From NCBI RefSeq assembly GCF_934359325.1, contig NZ_CAKRLH010000043.1, positions 1 through 11,330 on the forward strand: a stretch of 11,330 bases of DNA, read 5' to 3'. Numbering within the stretch: position 1 is the stretch's first letter; every line of letters begins with the position of its first letter. The stretch is from an uncultured Porphyromonas sp. (lineage in GTDB: Bacteria > Bacteroidota > Bacteroidia > Bacteroidales > Porphyromonadaceae). The translations under genes and the position numbers were made by a program. This document shows positions 1-7,511 of this stretch, piece by piece. The notes below the pieces were generated by a model. The model saw only the letters and a list, made by a program, of their open reading frames with translations. It had not been told where the DNA came from and searched no databases.

Positions 1-33
1 GTAGCCGCCGATGATTTTGTCCGAAATCTTCAT
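1..33 (-). CDS. 5' end of an unrecognised gene, cut by the window edge
   Basis: The minus strand reads an ATG at 33 followed by codons for MKISDKIIGGY, open to the left edge, so only 11 residues are visible. The stretch just upstream of the ATG is purine-rich (GAGAAGAAGAAAGAG), and a good Bacteroidetes -7 box lies about 25 bp upstream, so this is probably a true start. Eleven residues are too few to assign a family. The gene is divergent from mdh, and the MITE-like element sits between the two. Confidence 0.55.
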   Translation of the reverse strand, partial: MKISDKIIGGY

Positions 34-57
34 CTCTTTCTTCTTCTCTTGGTCACA

Positions 58-84
58 CAAAGGTAGCGAAATGGCGCATGGCAA
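58..84 (-). promoter_or_regulatory. Predicted promoter of the left-edge gene
   Basis: On the minus strand TACCTTTG (58-65) fits the Bacteroidetes -7 consensus TAnnTTTG. A TTG at 82-84 lies 16 nt upstream, in the place of the -33 element. The same box and spacing occur in front of galE. The MITE-like element begins about 20 bp further upstream. Confidence 0.5.
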
Positions 85-96
85 GCGGTCAGAGAG

Positions 97-105
97 GTTA
101 TCGTA
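97..105. repeat. Left target-site duplication of MITE copy 1
   Basis: GTTATCGTA lies directly outside the left terminal repeat and recurs exactly at 555-563 outside the right one. The match extends to 10 bp (GGTTATCGTA at 96-105 and 554-563) because the base at 554 is also G. The duplication is therefore 9 or 10 bp. Confidence 0.85.
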
Positions 106-147
106 TAGGGCTGACGCATTTGAGACTCGTCCATCAGCCGTGTAACC

Positions 148-163
148 GCATCCGCAAGGATGC
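148..163 (+). repeat. GCAA-tetraloop hairpin in MITE copy 1
   Basis: GCATCCGCAAGGATGC forms a perfect 6-bp stem closed by GCAA, a GNRA tetraloop. The identical 16-mer occurs in copy 2 at 10910-10925, while the sequence around it has drifted. This suggests the hairpin is kept as a structure in DNA or RNA. No function is known. Confidence 0.6.
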
Positions 164-316
164 TCGCTCCATAGGCATCGGTCGAGCCACTAAGTGGCGA
201 AGATCGATGTATGAGAGTTTGTTTCGTGTCCCAACCCCTTGCGGGTCGTCGTCACATCGGAGAGCGATAAGAGCCCCCCCATCCGCTTGCCTAAGCATCA
301 GCCCTGCACTCCCAAA

Positions 317-376
317 CTAAACCCGGTATTAGTGATCACTATTACCGGGTTTAGTGATCACTAATATCGGGTTTAG
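317..376. repeat. 60-bp interleaved palindromic core, copy 1
   Basis: Three boxes of the type TAAACCCGGTA (one inverted, two direct, the last reading ATCGGGTTTAG) alternate with two palindromes, TTAGTGATCACTA at 329-341 and TTAGTGATCACTAA at 351-364. The left 34 bp form a near-perfect palindrome centred on TGATCA and could extrude as a long hairpin. Copy 2 (11009-11068) differs at a single base over the 60. This is the best conserved part of the element, so it may be a protein-binding or structural site. Confidence 0.75.
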
Positions 377-554
377 AATTCACCGAACTCTATCCATCTC
401 GATACGATACTCCCCGGCGCCGGGGATCCGCCTCCCGCCGGCATAGGGGATGAATGCGGCATCCTACAGGGGCGGGTTGTCATAGGAGGGGGACCGGAGG
501 GTAAGCCCCTGCGGGACCGGGCGGGCGAGGTAAAACTCAGATGCGTCAGCCCTG

Positions 555-563
555 GTTATCGTA
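555..563. repeat. Right target-site duplication of MITE copy 1
   Basis: GTTATCGTA exactly repeats 97-105 and lies directly outside the right terminal repeat. Confidence 0.85.
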
Positions 564-604
564 AAATACTTGGGCTGATATGAGGAAATATTTAAGTATT
601 TGGT

Positions 605-612
605 TAGATTTG
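605..612 (+). promoter_or_regulatory. Predicted -7 box of mdh
   Basis: TAGATTTG matches TAnnTTTG and lies 49 bp before the mdh ATG, giving a leader of roughly 40 nt. No clear TTTG is seen at the -33 position. The MITE-like element ends about 50 bp upstream, so this core promoter is probably native and was not supplied by the element. Confidence 0.45.
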
Positions 613-661
613 CATACGTAACAGTAAGACAAGTCACACGTTTCACTTCAATAGATTATTT

Positions 662-1666
662 ATGGATTTCGTAAGTAACGACAAGTTGGTTATCGTAGGA
701 GCTGCCGGTATGATCGGCTCCAATATGGCGCAGATCGCTGCCATCATGCGTCTCACCCCAAACCTCTGTCTCTTCGACGTGTATGAGCCGGGTCTGGAGG
801 GTGTCTACGAGGAGCTGCGTCACTGCGGTTTCGATGGGATGAATATCCACTACACCACAGACGTAAAGGAGGCCTTCACCGGTGCCAAGTACATCGTCAG
901 CTCCGGCGGTGCTCCCCGCAAGGCAGGCATGACCCGCGAGGACCTGATCAGTGGCAATGGCGAGATCGCTAAGCAGCTGGGTGAGAACATCCGCAAGTAC
1001 TGCCCCGACCTGGAGCATCTGACCATTATTTTCAACCCCGCCGATATTACTGGTATCATCGCTCTCCTCCACTCCGGGCTGAAGCCCTCACAGGTGACCA
1101 CGCTTGCCGGTCTCGACAGCACCCGACTCCAGAGCGAGCTGGCTAAGCACTTCGGCGTCCTCCAGCACGAGGTGACCGGTGCCCGCACCTATGGTGGGCA
1201 CGGTGAGCAGATGGCAGTCTTCGGCAGCAGCGTCAAGGTGGACGGCAAGCCTCTCTCCGAGCTTATCGGTACGGACAAGCTGACCGATGAGCAGTGGGCT
1301 GAGCTCCGCCAGCGTGTCGTCAAGGGCGGTGCCAATATTATCAAGCTCCGCGGTCGCTCCTCCTTCCAGAGCCCTGCACAGCTCTCCATCGAGATGATCG
1401 GTGCCGCCATGGGCGGTCCTGCCTTCCGCTGGCCGGTCGGCACCTATGTCGCCAACGATCGCTACGATCACGTAATGATGGCCTGGGAGACCGTCCTCGA
1501 CCGTGACGGTGCTCACATCAAGCCGATCGAGCACGCCACCGAGGAGGAGATGAAGGAGCTTGATGCCTCCTACAAGCACCTCCAGGATCAGATCGACAAT
1601 ATCATCAAGATGGGTCTCATCCCCTCTGTCGATAAGTGGAGCGAGCTCAATCCCAACATCAAGTAA
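662..1666 (+). CDS. mdh: NAD-dependent malate dehydrogenase
   Basis: This 334-residue cytoplasmic enzyme interconverts malate and oxaloacetate. In Bacteroidales that step feeds the reductive branch toward fumarate and succinate. Visible hallmarks of the LDH/MDH superfamily are the Rossmann loop GAAGMIG (13-19), an acidic residue at the end of beta 2 (D39, in LFDV) that favours NAD, and the mobile loop APRKAGMTR, in which R86 and R92 are the expected substrate-binding arginines. NPAD at 125-128, the LDSTRLQ motif (D152, R155) and the catalytic histidine in GGHGEQM (H180) complete the active site. An arginine-containing APRK loop points to malate, not lactate. The length is normal for the longer MDH form. 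The ATG at 662 follows an AT-rich leader without a Shine-Dalgarno sequence, as is common in this phylum. The gene is monocistronic, with a strong hairpin 26 bp after the stop codon. Confidence 0.93.
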   Translation: MDFVSNDKLVIVGAAGMIGSNMAQIAAIMRLTPNLCLFDVYEPGLEGVYEELRHCGFDGMNIHYTTDVKEAFTGAKYIVSSGGAPRKAGMTREDLISGNGEIAKQLGENIRKYCPDLEHLTIIFNPADITGIIALLHSGLKPSQVTTLAGLDSTRLQSELAKHFGVLQHEVTGARTYGGHGEQMAVFGSSVKVDGKPLSELIGTDKLTDEQWAELRQRVVKGGANIIKLRGRSSFQSPAQLSIEMIGAAMGGPAFRWPVGTYVANDRYDHVMMAWETVLDRDGAHIKPIEHATEEEMKELDASYKHLQDQIDNIIKMGLIPSVDKWSELNPNIK

Positions 1667-1691
1667 GTCGGGGATAGCTCCCAAATAAGCT

Positions 1692-1742
1692 AGAGAGTGC
1701 AGAGAGATGAGGCTTTAGCTTCTCTTCCTCTCTGCACTCTCT
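1692..1742 (+). terminator. Terminator of mdh
   Basis: AGAGAGTGCAGAGAG (1692-1706) and its exact reverse complement (1728-1742) form a perfect 15-bp stem with a 21-nt loop. A T-rich tail follows (TTGTTTTG). The hairpin begins 26 bp after the mdh stop codon. Confidence 0.85.
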
Positions 1743-1758
1743 TTGTTTTGTGAAAGAG

Positions 1759-1791
1759 AGAGGGGCGTGCCGCTGAACGACACGCCCCTCT
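1759..1791 (-). terminator. Probable terminator of the susCD operon
   Basis: AGAGGGGCGTG (1759-1769) pairs perfectly with CACGCCCCTCT (1781-1791), an 11-bp GC-rich stem with an 11-nt loop. It lies 25 bp beyond the susD stop codon. On the minus strand the tail (CTCTTTCAC) is only moderately T-rich. Together with the mdh hairpin it insulates two convergent genes. Confidence 0.65.
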
Positions 1792-1816
1792 TCAGTTACA
1801 GGTGGTGGGCTTTAGA

Positions 1817-3928
1817 TCAATTCTTCTCCTCTTGTGAAGAAGCAAACTCGCTCTCCCAGCCGGGGTTCTGAGTCATATGCTCCTTATTCATATTGATCTG
1901 ATGGAGGGGAACCATCTCAAGATAGTAGGTGTCTTTCCACCCCTTACCTACAGAGAGAGGACCAGGTGTGGTGTAGATCCATCCTCGACCCTCGCTATTG
2001 GGCTTCGGAAGTGCGTAGCCTTGGCTCTGGATCTCGTCATAGTCCACAAACTGTCCCGTGTACGTACCCTTACCGTAAGGCAGATCCTTGGCTGTCACGA
2101 AGGCACCGCAGGGTTGCCTATTGACAAAATAGGGAGCCTTGTGCCAGCGCTTGATATCGTAGAAGCTGAAGCCCTGCCCCATTAGCTCTACCATACGCTC
2201 ACGACGGATCTCCCAGAGGACAGGGTCAACCTCGTAATTGGTTTTCCCGTCGTAGCCACGTGTCCAAGCGGCGTCCCCCTTGTCGCGATTGGGGTCAAAG
2301 TCCGGACCAATCTCGGACAGTGTCATCGGAGCTACGCCGACACGGTCACGAAGAAGGTTGATGGTGCGGTCTGCGATCGCCTGATCAAAGCGACCAAGCT
2401 CCCACGCAGCCTCGGCACAGTTAAGCAGCACCTCCTCGATGGTGAAGATGGGCTTGTCGGAGGTCTGGTTGTAGTTATTGTCACCATTCTCCCACGCAGT
2501 GTAGTGCTTCCAGAAGAAGTATCCCGTCCAGCAGCGCATATAGTTGTCTGTCTGAGCAAACTGGGTGATATTCGGTGCCGAGTGTACCATCGCTCCACCC
2601 CAGTTATGTCCCGGAAGTCGCTTGGAGCCGAGGGAGACATCTCCATCTCCATCCTCACACTTGATATTGGGACCAAAGTAGTCGATGTAGGTGCGAAACT
2701 TCTTCTCGTACTCCGGTGTGATGACGAATGATCCACCATTTAGCTTCTCCCCAGCCTTCCAGAATGTCCACTTCTTAAATGTAGTCACGTTGTCAGGATC
2801 GGGATTCGTTCCAGTCACCTTTGCCTGTGCAGGTGGCTCGAAGTTGATCATCAGTCGAGGATCACGGTCTGCGTAGTAGTCCCAGAGATCTTTCCCTTCT
2901 CCGCCCTGAAATCCTGACGTAGCATTGGCGATCGGCTTTCCGTTCTTCATCAGGAAGAGATCCACCGTCTGCTGTGGTGCGTCGGCACGGTGTGCTTCTA
3001 CATGGATCAGGTCACTGAAACGGTGCATAGTCATCCCATCGAGGTACTGCTTGTACATAATGATACCGTCAACACCTGCTAAGCTCTCTGTTGTCATCAC
3101 CTCGTCGTAGCCTGCCCCGGGATACTTATTGACCCCGCTTCCCTTATGCAGAGAGGGATACTTTGCCATAAGCTCCTGTGAGAGGGTGAGACACTTCTCG
3201 AGATAGACCTTGTAATTGGGGTTCGTCCCATGGTACTTGCCCCAGGTTCCCTCTCTGAGGAGGAATCGGCTTAGTGCTGCCTTGATCGCATCTTGTGTCA
3301 GGGCATTGTCACCATCCTTTGCAGAGCTTCCTATGTGCTCGATGGCATACTCCATCCGCATAACGATGCTGTCAGCTACTTCGTTTCGTGGTGTGCGGGG
3401 GATGTATGCCTCCTCGGACTGGTCGCTGAGGACAGTATTGATCCATGGCACGTCTCCGTAGCGGGAGAGCATCTCCATATACCAGAAGGCGTGGAAGAAG
3501 TATCCCACCGATCTCCAGTGCTCTGCTTCTGCCGGCTTAAGGGACCCGTCAGAGAGGTGAGAGAGCATTACGTTGACCTTTCTGATGTAGTCAAAGGACC
3601 AGTTACCTGACGATGTGACGGGCTGGAAGGTCTGGAATGCATAGGGATTTTGGCTCGCCGGTCGGCAGGTCATAATCCCTGCATAGTAGTCACTATACCA
3701 CTGACCGGCATTGTAGTAAGTGCCACTAAAGTTGGTCATAATACGACCATCTGTGAACATCCCGTACAGAGGATAGACGTATGAGCGATAGTTGTCGTAG
3801 GTGAGGAATGCGTTGGTCTCATTGGGCGAAGTCTTCGGAAGTCTCTCAAGGAAGCTGTCATTACAGCCCACCAAGGCGAGAGCCAAGGCAACTAATGATG
3901 CTGTGATTCTATTATTTATACTCTTCAT
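1817..3928 (-). CDS. SusD/RagB-family surface lipoprotein (substrate-binding partner of SusC)
   Basis: This is an outer-membrane lipoprotein that lids the SusC channel and binds the incoming ligand. The ATG at 3928 is chosen: it gives a classic type II signal (MKSINNR, hydrophobic LVALALALVG, lipobox LVGC with C22), whereas the frame opens only 12 bp earlier at a TTG. SusD-family signs are DSFLERLPKTSP right after the cysteine, the TPR-like helices (YFFHAFWYMEMLSRYGDVPW, about 143-162), FTIEEVLLNCAEAAWELGRFDQA (about 495-517), the signature WEIRRERMVELMGQGFSFYD (about 572-591) and the closing QNPGWE. At 703 residues it is well above the roughly 500-600 usual for the family. The extra length probably lies in the ligand-facing loops between residues 230 and 490. 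It starts 15 bp after the susC stop codon and is surely co-transcribed. The ligand is unknown. Confidence 0.93.
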   Translation of the reverse strand: MKSINNRITASLVALALALVGCNDSFLERLPKTSPNETNAFLTYDNYRSYVYPLYGMFTDGRIMTNFSGTYYNAGQWYSDYYAGIMTCRPASQNPYAFQTFQPVTSSGNWSFDYIRKVNVMLSHLSDGSLKPAEAEHWRSVGYFFHAFWYMEMLSRYGDVPWINTVLSDQSEEAYIPRTPRNEVADSIVMRMEYAIEHIGSSAKDGDNALTQDAIKAALSRFLLREGTWGKYHGTNPNYKVYLEKCLTLSQELMAKYPSLHKGSGVNKYPGAGYDEVMTTESLAGVDGIIMYKQYLDGMTMHRFSDLIHVEAHRADAPQQTVDLFLMKNGKPIANATSGFQGGEGKDLWDYYADRDPRLMINFEPPAQAKVTGTNPDPDNVTTFKKWTFWKAGEKLNGGSFVITPEYEKKFRTYIDYFGPNIKCEDGDGDVSLGSKRLPGHNWGGAMVHSAPNITQFAQTDNYMRCWTGYFFWKHYTAWENGDNNYNQTSDKPIFTIEEVLLNCAEAAWELGRFDQAIADRTINLLRDRVGVAPMTLSEIGPDFDPNRDKGDAAWTRGYDGKTNYEVDPVLWEIRRERMVELMGQGFSFYDIKRWHKAPYFVNRQPCGAFVTAKDLPYGKGTYTGQFVDYDEIQSQGYALPKPNSEGRGWIYTTPGPLSVGKGWKDTYYLEMVPLHQINMNKEHMTQNPGWESEFASSQEEKN

Positions 3929-3943
3929 AATTCTGCCCAAGTA

Positions 3944-6900
3944 TTAAAGGGTGATATTAGCTCCAAAAGACCACGTACGGTAGAATGGATAAGCCCACTT
4001 CAGGTTCTCTGGGTCATATCCCTTCGGGAGAGAGGTGATCGTAGCAGGGTTCTCGACGCTGACGTAGAGACGCATCTGAGAGAGTTGGATCTTATTGATC
4101 CACTCCTTGGGTAGGGAGTAGGAGAGGGTGATGTTCTTGACACGCATATATGCTCCACTCTGGAGGTATCCCGTACTGGTCCGTGCGCTGGATCCGGAGT
4201 TCTGCATCTGTCCATAGATGCGGAAGAGTTTCGCATTCGGATTGGCAGCGACCATATAGTCGGGACTTGCAGGATCGTAGCTCTTGGCGCGCCAGTAGTC
4301 TGTCTGATTGCTGTACACAGGCCAGAAGACTCCGTCGCTACCGGCGGCAGCAAAGGGGAAGAGCGCAACTCCGGGGAGCCAGACATCTCTCTTACCTACT
4401 CCTTGGAGCATCACAGAGAGATCAAGACCCTTCCATCCGGCACCGAGGTTGACACCGTACTGGAAGCGATTGGTGCTATTCCCGATGATCTTCATATCTC
4501 CCGGGTCAGACAGGGTATTGGCACCGCCGTTGATGATCCCATTGCCGTCCAGGTCCTTAAACTTTGCATCTCCCGGCTTCACCGTCGCACCGTTAATGGA
4601 TGCGATGCCATCCTTGAGCTGCCATACGTCCTGACGTGCCTTGTCGAGGTCAAAGTCGTCGATGGAGTAGAGTCCGTCTGAGACATAGCCCCAGATCTCG
4701 TTCATCTTACGACCTACGTAGTAGGCGTTGAGATTCCCGGAGAGGTTGTTGTACTTCGTGATCTCGGACATGTGATCATAGAGATTGACTCCCACTCGAT
4801 AGGAGAAGTCTCCGACATAGTCCTGCCAGTTGATACCGATCTCCCATCCCTTCGTCTGCATATCGGCAATATTCTGTAGCGGAGCAGCTGCGCCGACGGT
4901 GGCAGGGATCTCTGCCCCTGGAGCCAGCATCCCTTCCGTGGTACGTAGATACCAGCTGAAGGCAACATTTAGTCGTCTATTGAAGGCGTCTAGATCAAAT
5001 CCGACATCAAATGTATTGACCTTCTCCCACGTGTAGTTATTACGTACCAGTCCCGGTGCGCCGATGATAGTCACCTTCTTATTCTGATCCAGCCAGACAT
5101 TACTCTCACCGATGCTCATACTGGGGACAAATCCGTAGGGAGCGATGTTCTGATTACCGATCGTACCGTAGGAAGCACGGATCTTAAAGTTGTCGAGCCA
5201 GTTCCTCGACCATTCCATAAAGGACTCCTCAGCGACACGCCATCCGGCGGAGATGGAGGGGAAGAAACCGAAGCGATTGACTTTAGGAAACTTCGAGCTC
5301 CCATCGTATCGAGCATTGACCGTCAGGAGGTAGCGATCTGCATAATTGTAGGTAAGACGTCCGAATGCACCTCGGATGGCGTACTCCGAGTAGTTGTCCG
5401 ACAGTGTCTTTGTCCCGGTACCACCACCGAATGAGGGGACTGCCGGGAGGCTCTGTCCCTCTATCGTGGCATTGACTCCGCCCCACCAGTTGCTCTCTTG
5501 GTTGTATCCGAGCATCACTCCGATATGATGATTGTCTAGATCGAACTTGTAGTTAGAGAAGACATTCAATGCGTGATACTTCTCTATGCTTGTATTGATC
5601 CAGTAAGCATCGCGAGTTGGGTTTGTCGGTGCGGTCTTGACTGCCAGCTGCACGTCCGCATACTTGATGACATTGGAGTAGCCATTTGTCTTAGTATCAA
5701 TGCGACTAAATGTGTACTCTACGTTGATGTCCCAGTTCTTCAGTGGCTTGATGATGACCTTTGACTGAATGCGAGGGATCGATACGTCGTTGATCTGCGT
5801 AGGACTGACGAGGTAGGTATTGCGTGGCGTGTCTATGATGAGATCCTCGTCCTGACCGATGATCTCCTTAGGCATATAGCCCTCCGGGTACCAGTTGATC
5901 AGTCGTACTGCAAAGGGGTCGCGTATTGATGTCGCAAGTGATGTGCGGGCCTTGCTCGTGTAGTGTACATTCACCTCTGTGGTCAGCCAGCTATTGATAT
6001 CAGCAGCGACGAATGAGGAGAGAGTGAGGCGACGGAAGCTATCCTTGTCTGTCACCATCGGTCCATCATCGTGTGCATAGCCACCGGAGAGGCGGAATCT
6101 CAGCTTATCTGTCGCACCGGAGACAGAGACATTGTGATTGGATAGGACACCGGTCCCGAGCGCGTTACCAAGTACGTCACCCTCCTTGAGGTAGTAGACC
6201 TTGTCCCCATCACGGTAGATACCATTATCCTGGACGCCCTCCAGTGTGCCTGCGCGGTACTGTGCGAGATACTCCTTCCACTTAGTGATGTCTCCGTTGC
6301 CCGCCCAGTACTGCTTAGAAAATCCTGCCTCCTCATACGCTGCTATGTAGTCATCGAGTGAGGCCTGCACCGGTCTGGAGATAGAGCGCTCCCATCCTTG
6401 ACTAAAGTTATAGGTCGCCTCAAAGCGCGTTCCGCTCTTCGGTCGCTTTGTGGTTACAAGGATCACACCACCGGCGGCTCGTGCACCATATATGGCTGCA
6501 GAGGAAGCGTCCTTAAGGACAGAGATAGACTCGATGTCGTTGGGGTTAAGAGCATTGATGTCTCCCTCTACGTTGTCGATAAGGACGAGAGGATTACCGC
6601 CATTGATCGAGAGATCTCCACGGATGTTGAAGTTCTTTGCTTGACCAGGACCGGAGGCACCGGAGACAAAGAGACCGGGGATTGCTCCCTGGAGGGCTGC
6701 TGAGGCACTAACGATAGGGCGATCACCCAGCACCTTGGACATCTCGACTTGTGAGACCGCACCGGTAAGATCTACCTTCTTCTGACTGCCAAATCCAACC
6801 ACTACCAGCTCGTCTAAGAGCTCGGAGTCGTCGTGTAAGACAATCTTAAGAGATGACTGTCCATTGAGTGGGATCTCCTGCGTCTTCATCCCGACATAGG

Positions 6901-7189
6901 AGATGACAAGGGTGGCATCAGATGGGACCCCCTCAAGCGTGAAGTGCCCGTCGAGGTCTGTGCCTGTCCCTTTCCCCTTCACTTCCTTGACGCTTACGGT
7001 AGCTCCAATGATAGGCTCTCCTGACTGGTCGACTACCTGTCCGGAGACCGTAATCGTTACACTTTGCGTCACCTGCTTACCCAAGTTGCTTCCTTGGGCA
7101 GGGGTGATCGCGGCAGCACTCTTAACATGCGGGAGAGCCGCAATAGTCAGTGCAGCCACTGCCGCGGCGATAACATTGACTTTCTTCAT
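3944..7189 (-). CDS. SusC/RagA-family TonB-linked outer-membrane transporter
   Basis: This 1081-residue protein is an energy-coupled import channel of the outer membrane. In order it shows a signal peptide (MKKVNVIAAAVAALTIAALP, cleavage probably near SAAA, 24-27) and a carboxypeptidase-regulatory-like beta domain (about 47-120, with VSGQVVDQSGEPIIGATV and YVGMKTQEI). A TonB box, DELVVVGFG, follows at 126-134, then the plug with the SusC-specific motif SISVLKDASSAAIYGARAAG (221-240). A long beta-barrel region ends in WSFGANITL. Length and order are normal for the family and the frame is intact. The ATG at 7189 gives the signal peptide directly. It is first in an operon with the SusD-like gene and has a -7 box about 110 bp upstream. 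No glycoside hydrolase, peptidase or sensor is adjacent, so the substrate could be an oligosaccharide, or peptides as for RagAB of P. gingivalis. Confidence 0.95.
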   Translation of the reverse strand: MKKVNVIAAAVAALTIAALPHVKSAAAITPAQGSNLGKQVTQSVTITVSGQVVDQSGEPIIGATVSVKEVKGKGTGTDLDGHFTLEGVPSDATLVISYVGMKTQEIPLNGQSSLKIVLHDDSELLDELVVVGFGSQKKVDLTGAVSQVEMSKVLGDRPIVSASAALQGAIPGLFVSGASGPGQAKNFNIRGDLSINGGNPLVLIDNVEGDINALNPNDIESISVLKDASSAAIYGARAAGGVILVTTKRPKSGTRFEATYNFSQGWERSISRPVQASLDDYIAAYEEAGFSKQYWAGNGDITKWKEYLAQYRAGTLEGVQDNGIYRDGDKVYYLKEGDVLGNALGTGVLSNHNVSVSGATDKLRFRLSGGYAHDDGPMVTDKDSFRRLTLSSFVAADINSWLTTEVNVHYTSKARTSLATSIRDPFAVRLINWYPEGYMPKEIIGQDEDLIIDTPRNTYLVSPTQINDVSIPRIQSKVIIKPLKNWDINVEYTFSRIDTKTNGYSNVIKYADVQLAVKTAPTNPTRDAYWINTSIEKYHALNVFSNYKFDLDNHHIGVMLGYNQESNWWGGVNATIEGQSLPAVPSFGGGTGTKTLSDNYSEYAIRGAFGRLTYNYADRYLLTVNARYDGSSKFPKVNRFGFFPSISAGWRVAEESFMEWSRNWLDNFKIRASYGTIGNQNIAPYGFVPSMSIGESNVWLDQNKKVTIIGAPGLVRNNYTWEKVNTFDVGFDLDAFNRRLNVAFSWYLRTTEGMLAPGAEIPATVGAAAPLQNIADMQTKGWEIGINWQDYVGDFSYRVGVNLYDHMSEITKYNNLSGNLNAYYVGRKMNEIWGYVSDGLYSIDDFDLDKARQDVWQLKDGIASINGATVKPGDAKFKDLDGNGIINGGANTLSDPGDMKIIGNSTNRFQYGVNLGAGWKGLDLSVMLQGVGKRDVWLPGVALFPFAAAGSDGVFWPVYSNQTDYWRAKSYDPASPDYMVAANPNAKLFRIYGQMQNSGSSARTSTGYLQSGAYMRVKNITLSYSLPKEWINKIQLSQMRLYVSVENPATITSLPKGYDPENLKWAYPFYRTWSFGANITL

Positions 7190-7298
7190 AAAAACAAATG
7201 TTGTGGAGTGAGTAATGCTTTTCTCTCTCTGTCTATCTACCGCTGTGGATAGGCATAGTCATCTGCATCTAAAGCTAAGAGATGGTAAATGAACTGTA

Positions 7299-7306
7299 CA
7301 AATATA
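7299..7306 (-). promoter_or_regulatory. Predicted -7 box of the susCD operon
   Basis: On the minus strand TATATTTG matches TAnnTTTG exactly, within an AT-rich region. No TTTG is found at the -33 position, so the promoter may depend on an activator or an alternative (ECF-type) sigma factor. It would give a leader of about 100 nt. Confidence 0.5.
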
Positions 7307-7454
7307 AGGATATTTTTTATATGAGCGAGGATTGTCCTTTTTATTCTGCTTGGATCCTTATAGATATGTACTATATCAGATCTGGTGCTGCTTTTGTCGT
7401 TACCAGATAAAAAGAGCGGTCTGCCAGAGGACGACTTAATAAGAAGCGACCTAA

Positions 7455-7485
7455 TAGCCCCCTCCTTAATATGCAGGGGGAGCTA
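7455..7485 (-). terminator. Possible terminator after mutY
   Basis: CCCCCT (7458-7463) pairs with AGGGGG (7475-7480), and TAG and CTA can extend the stem past a two-base bulge. It lies about 25 bp beyond the mutY stop codon. The tail on the minus strand (CTATTAGG) is a poor T-tract, so termination may be weak or factor-dependent. Confidence 0.35.
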
Positions 7486-7511
7486 TAATAGAAGATTGTG
7501 GGGGTAGGGTG

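Larger units (their letters stand above)
106..554. mobile_element. MITE-like non-autonomous element, copy 1 (449 bp)
   Basis: The left end TAGGGCTGACGCATTTGAG (106-124) is the reverse complement of the right end (536-554) except at two positions, one of them the outermost base. A perfect 9-10 bp direct repeat flanks the element, showing that it inserted by transposition. It has no convincing coding capacity: open frames here are short and their reading frames are not kept in copy 2. Inside are a left module (106-306) with a GCAA-loop hairpin at 148-163, a 60-bp palindromic core at 317-376, and a GC-rich right module that includes the perfect palindrome TCCCCGGCGCCGGGGA at 411-426. Copy 2 at 10868 has the same plan in the same orientation. 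Named MITEs are known from Porphyromonas gingivalis, but whether this is one of them cannot be told from the sequence alone. The transposase that moves it is not in the window. Confidence 0.85.
7190..7511. other. Intergenic region between mutY and susC
   Basis: These 322 bp contain no credible gene. From the right they hold a hairpin next to the mutY end (7455-7485), an AT-rich stretch at 7300-7325 that carries the susC -7 box, and a leader of about 100 nt before the susC ATG. The leader contains a small inverted repeat, CTATC (7231-7252 area) facing GATAG, too short to call a riboswitch. No tRNA or mobile-element terminus is seen. Confidence 0.6.

Noticed and set aside
78..320. Possible small protein encoded by MITE copy 1 (plus strand)
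   Set aside because: It begins outside the element, ends in the palindromic core, and its frame is not kept in copy 2.
317..376. CRISPR-like array
   Set aside because: The repeated boxes are palindromic, of unequal spacing and without unique spacers, and no cas gene is present.
1088..1684. 198-codon open frame antisense to mdh
   Set aside because: It is a shadow of mdh with repetitive, biased composition and no family features.
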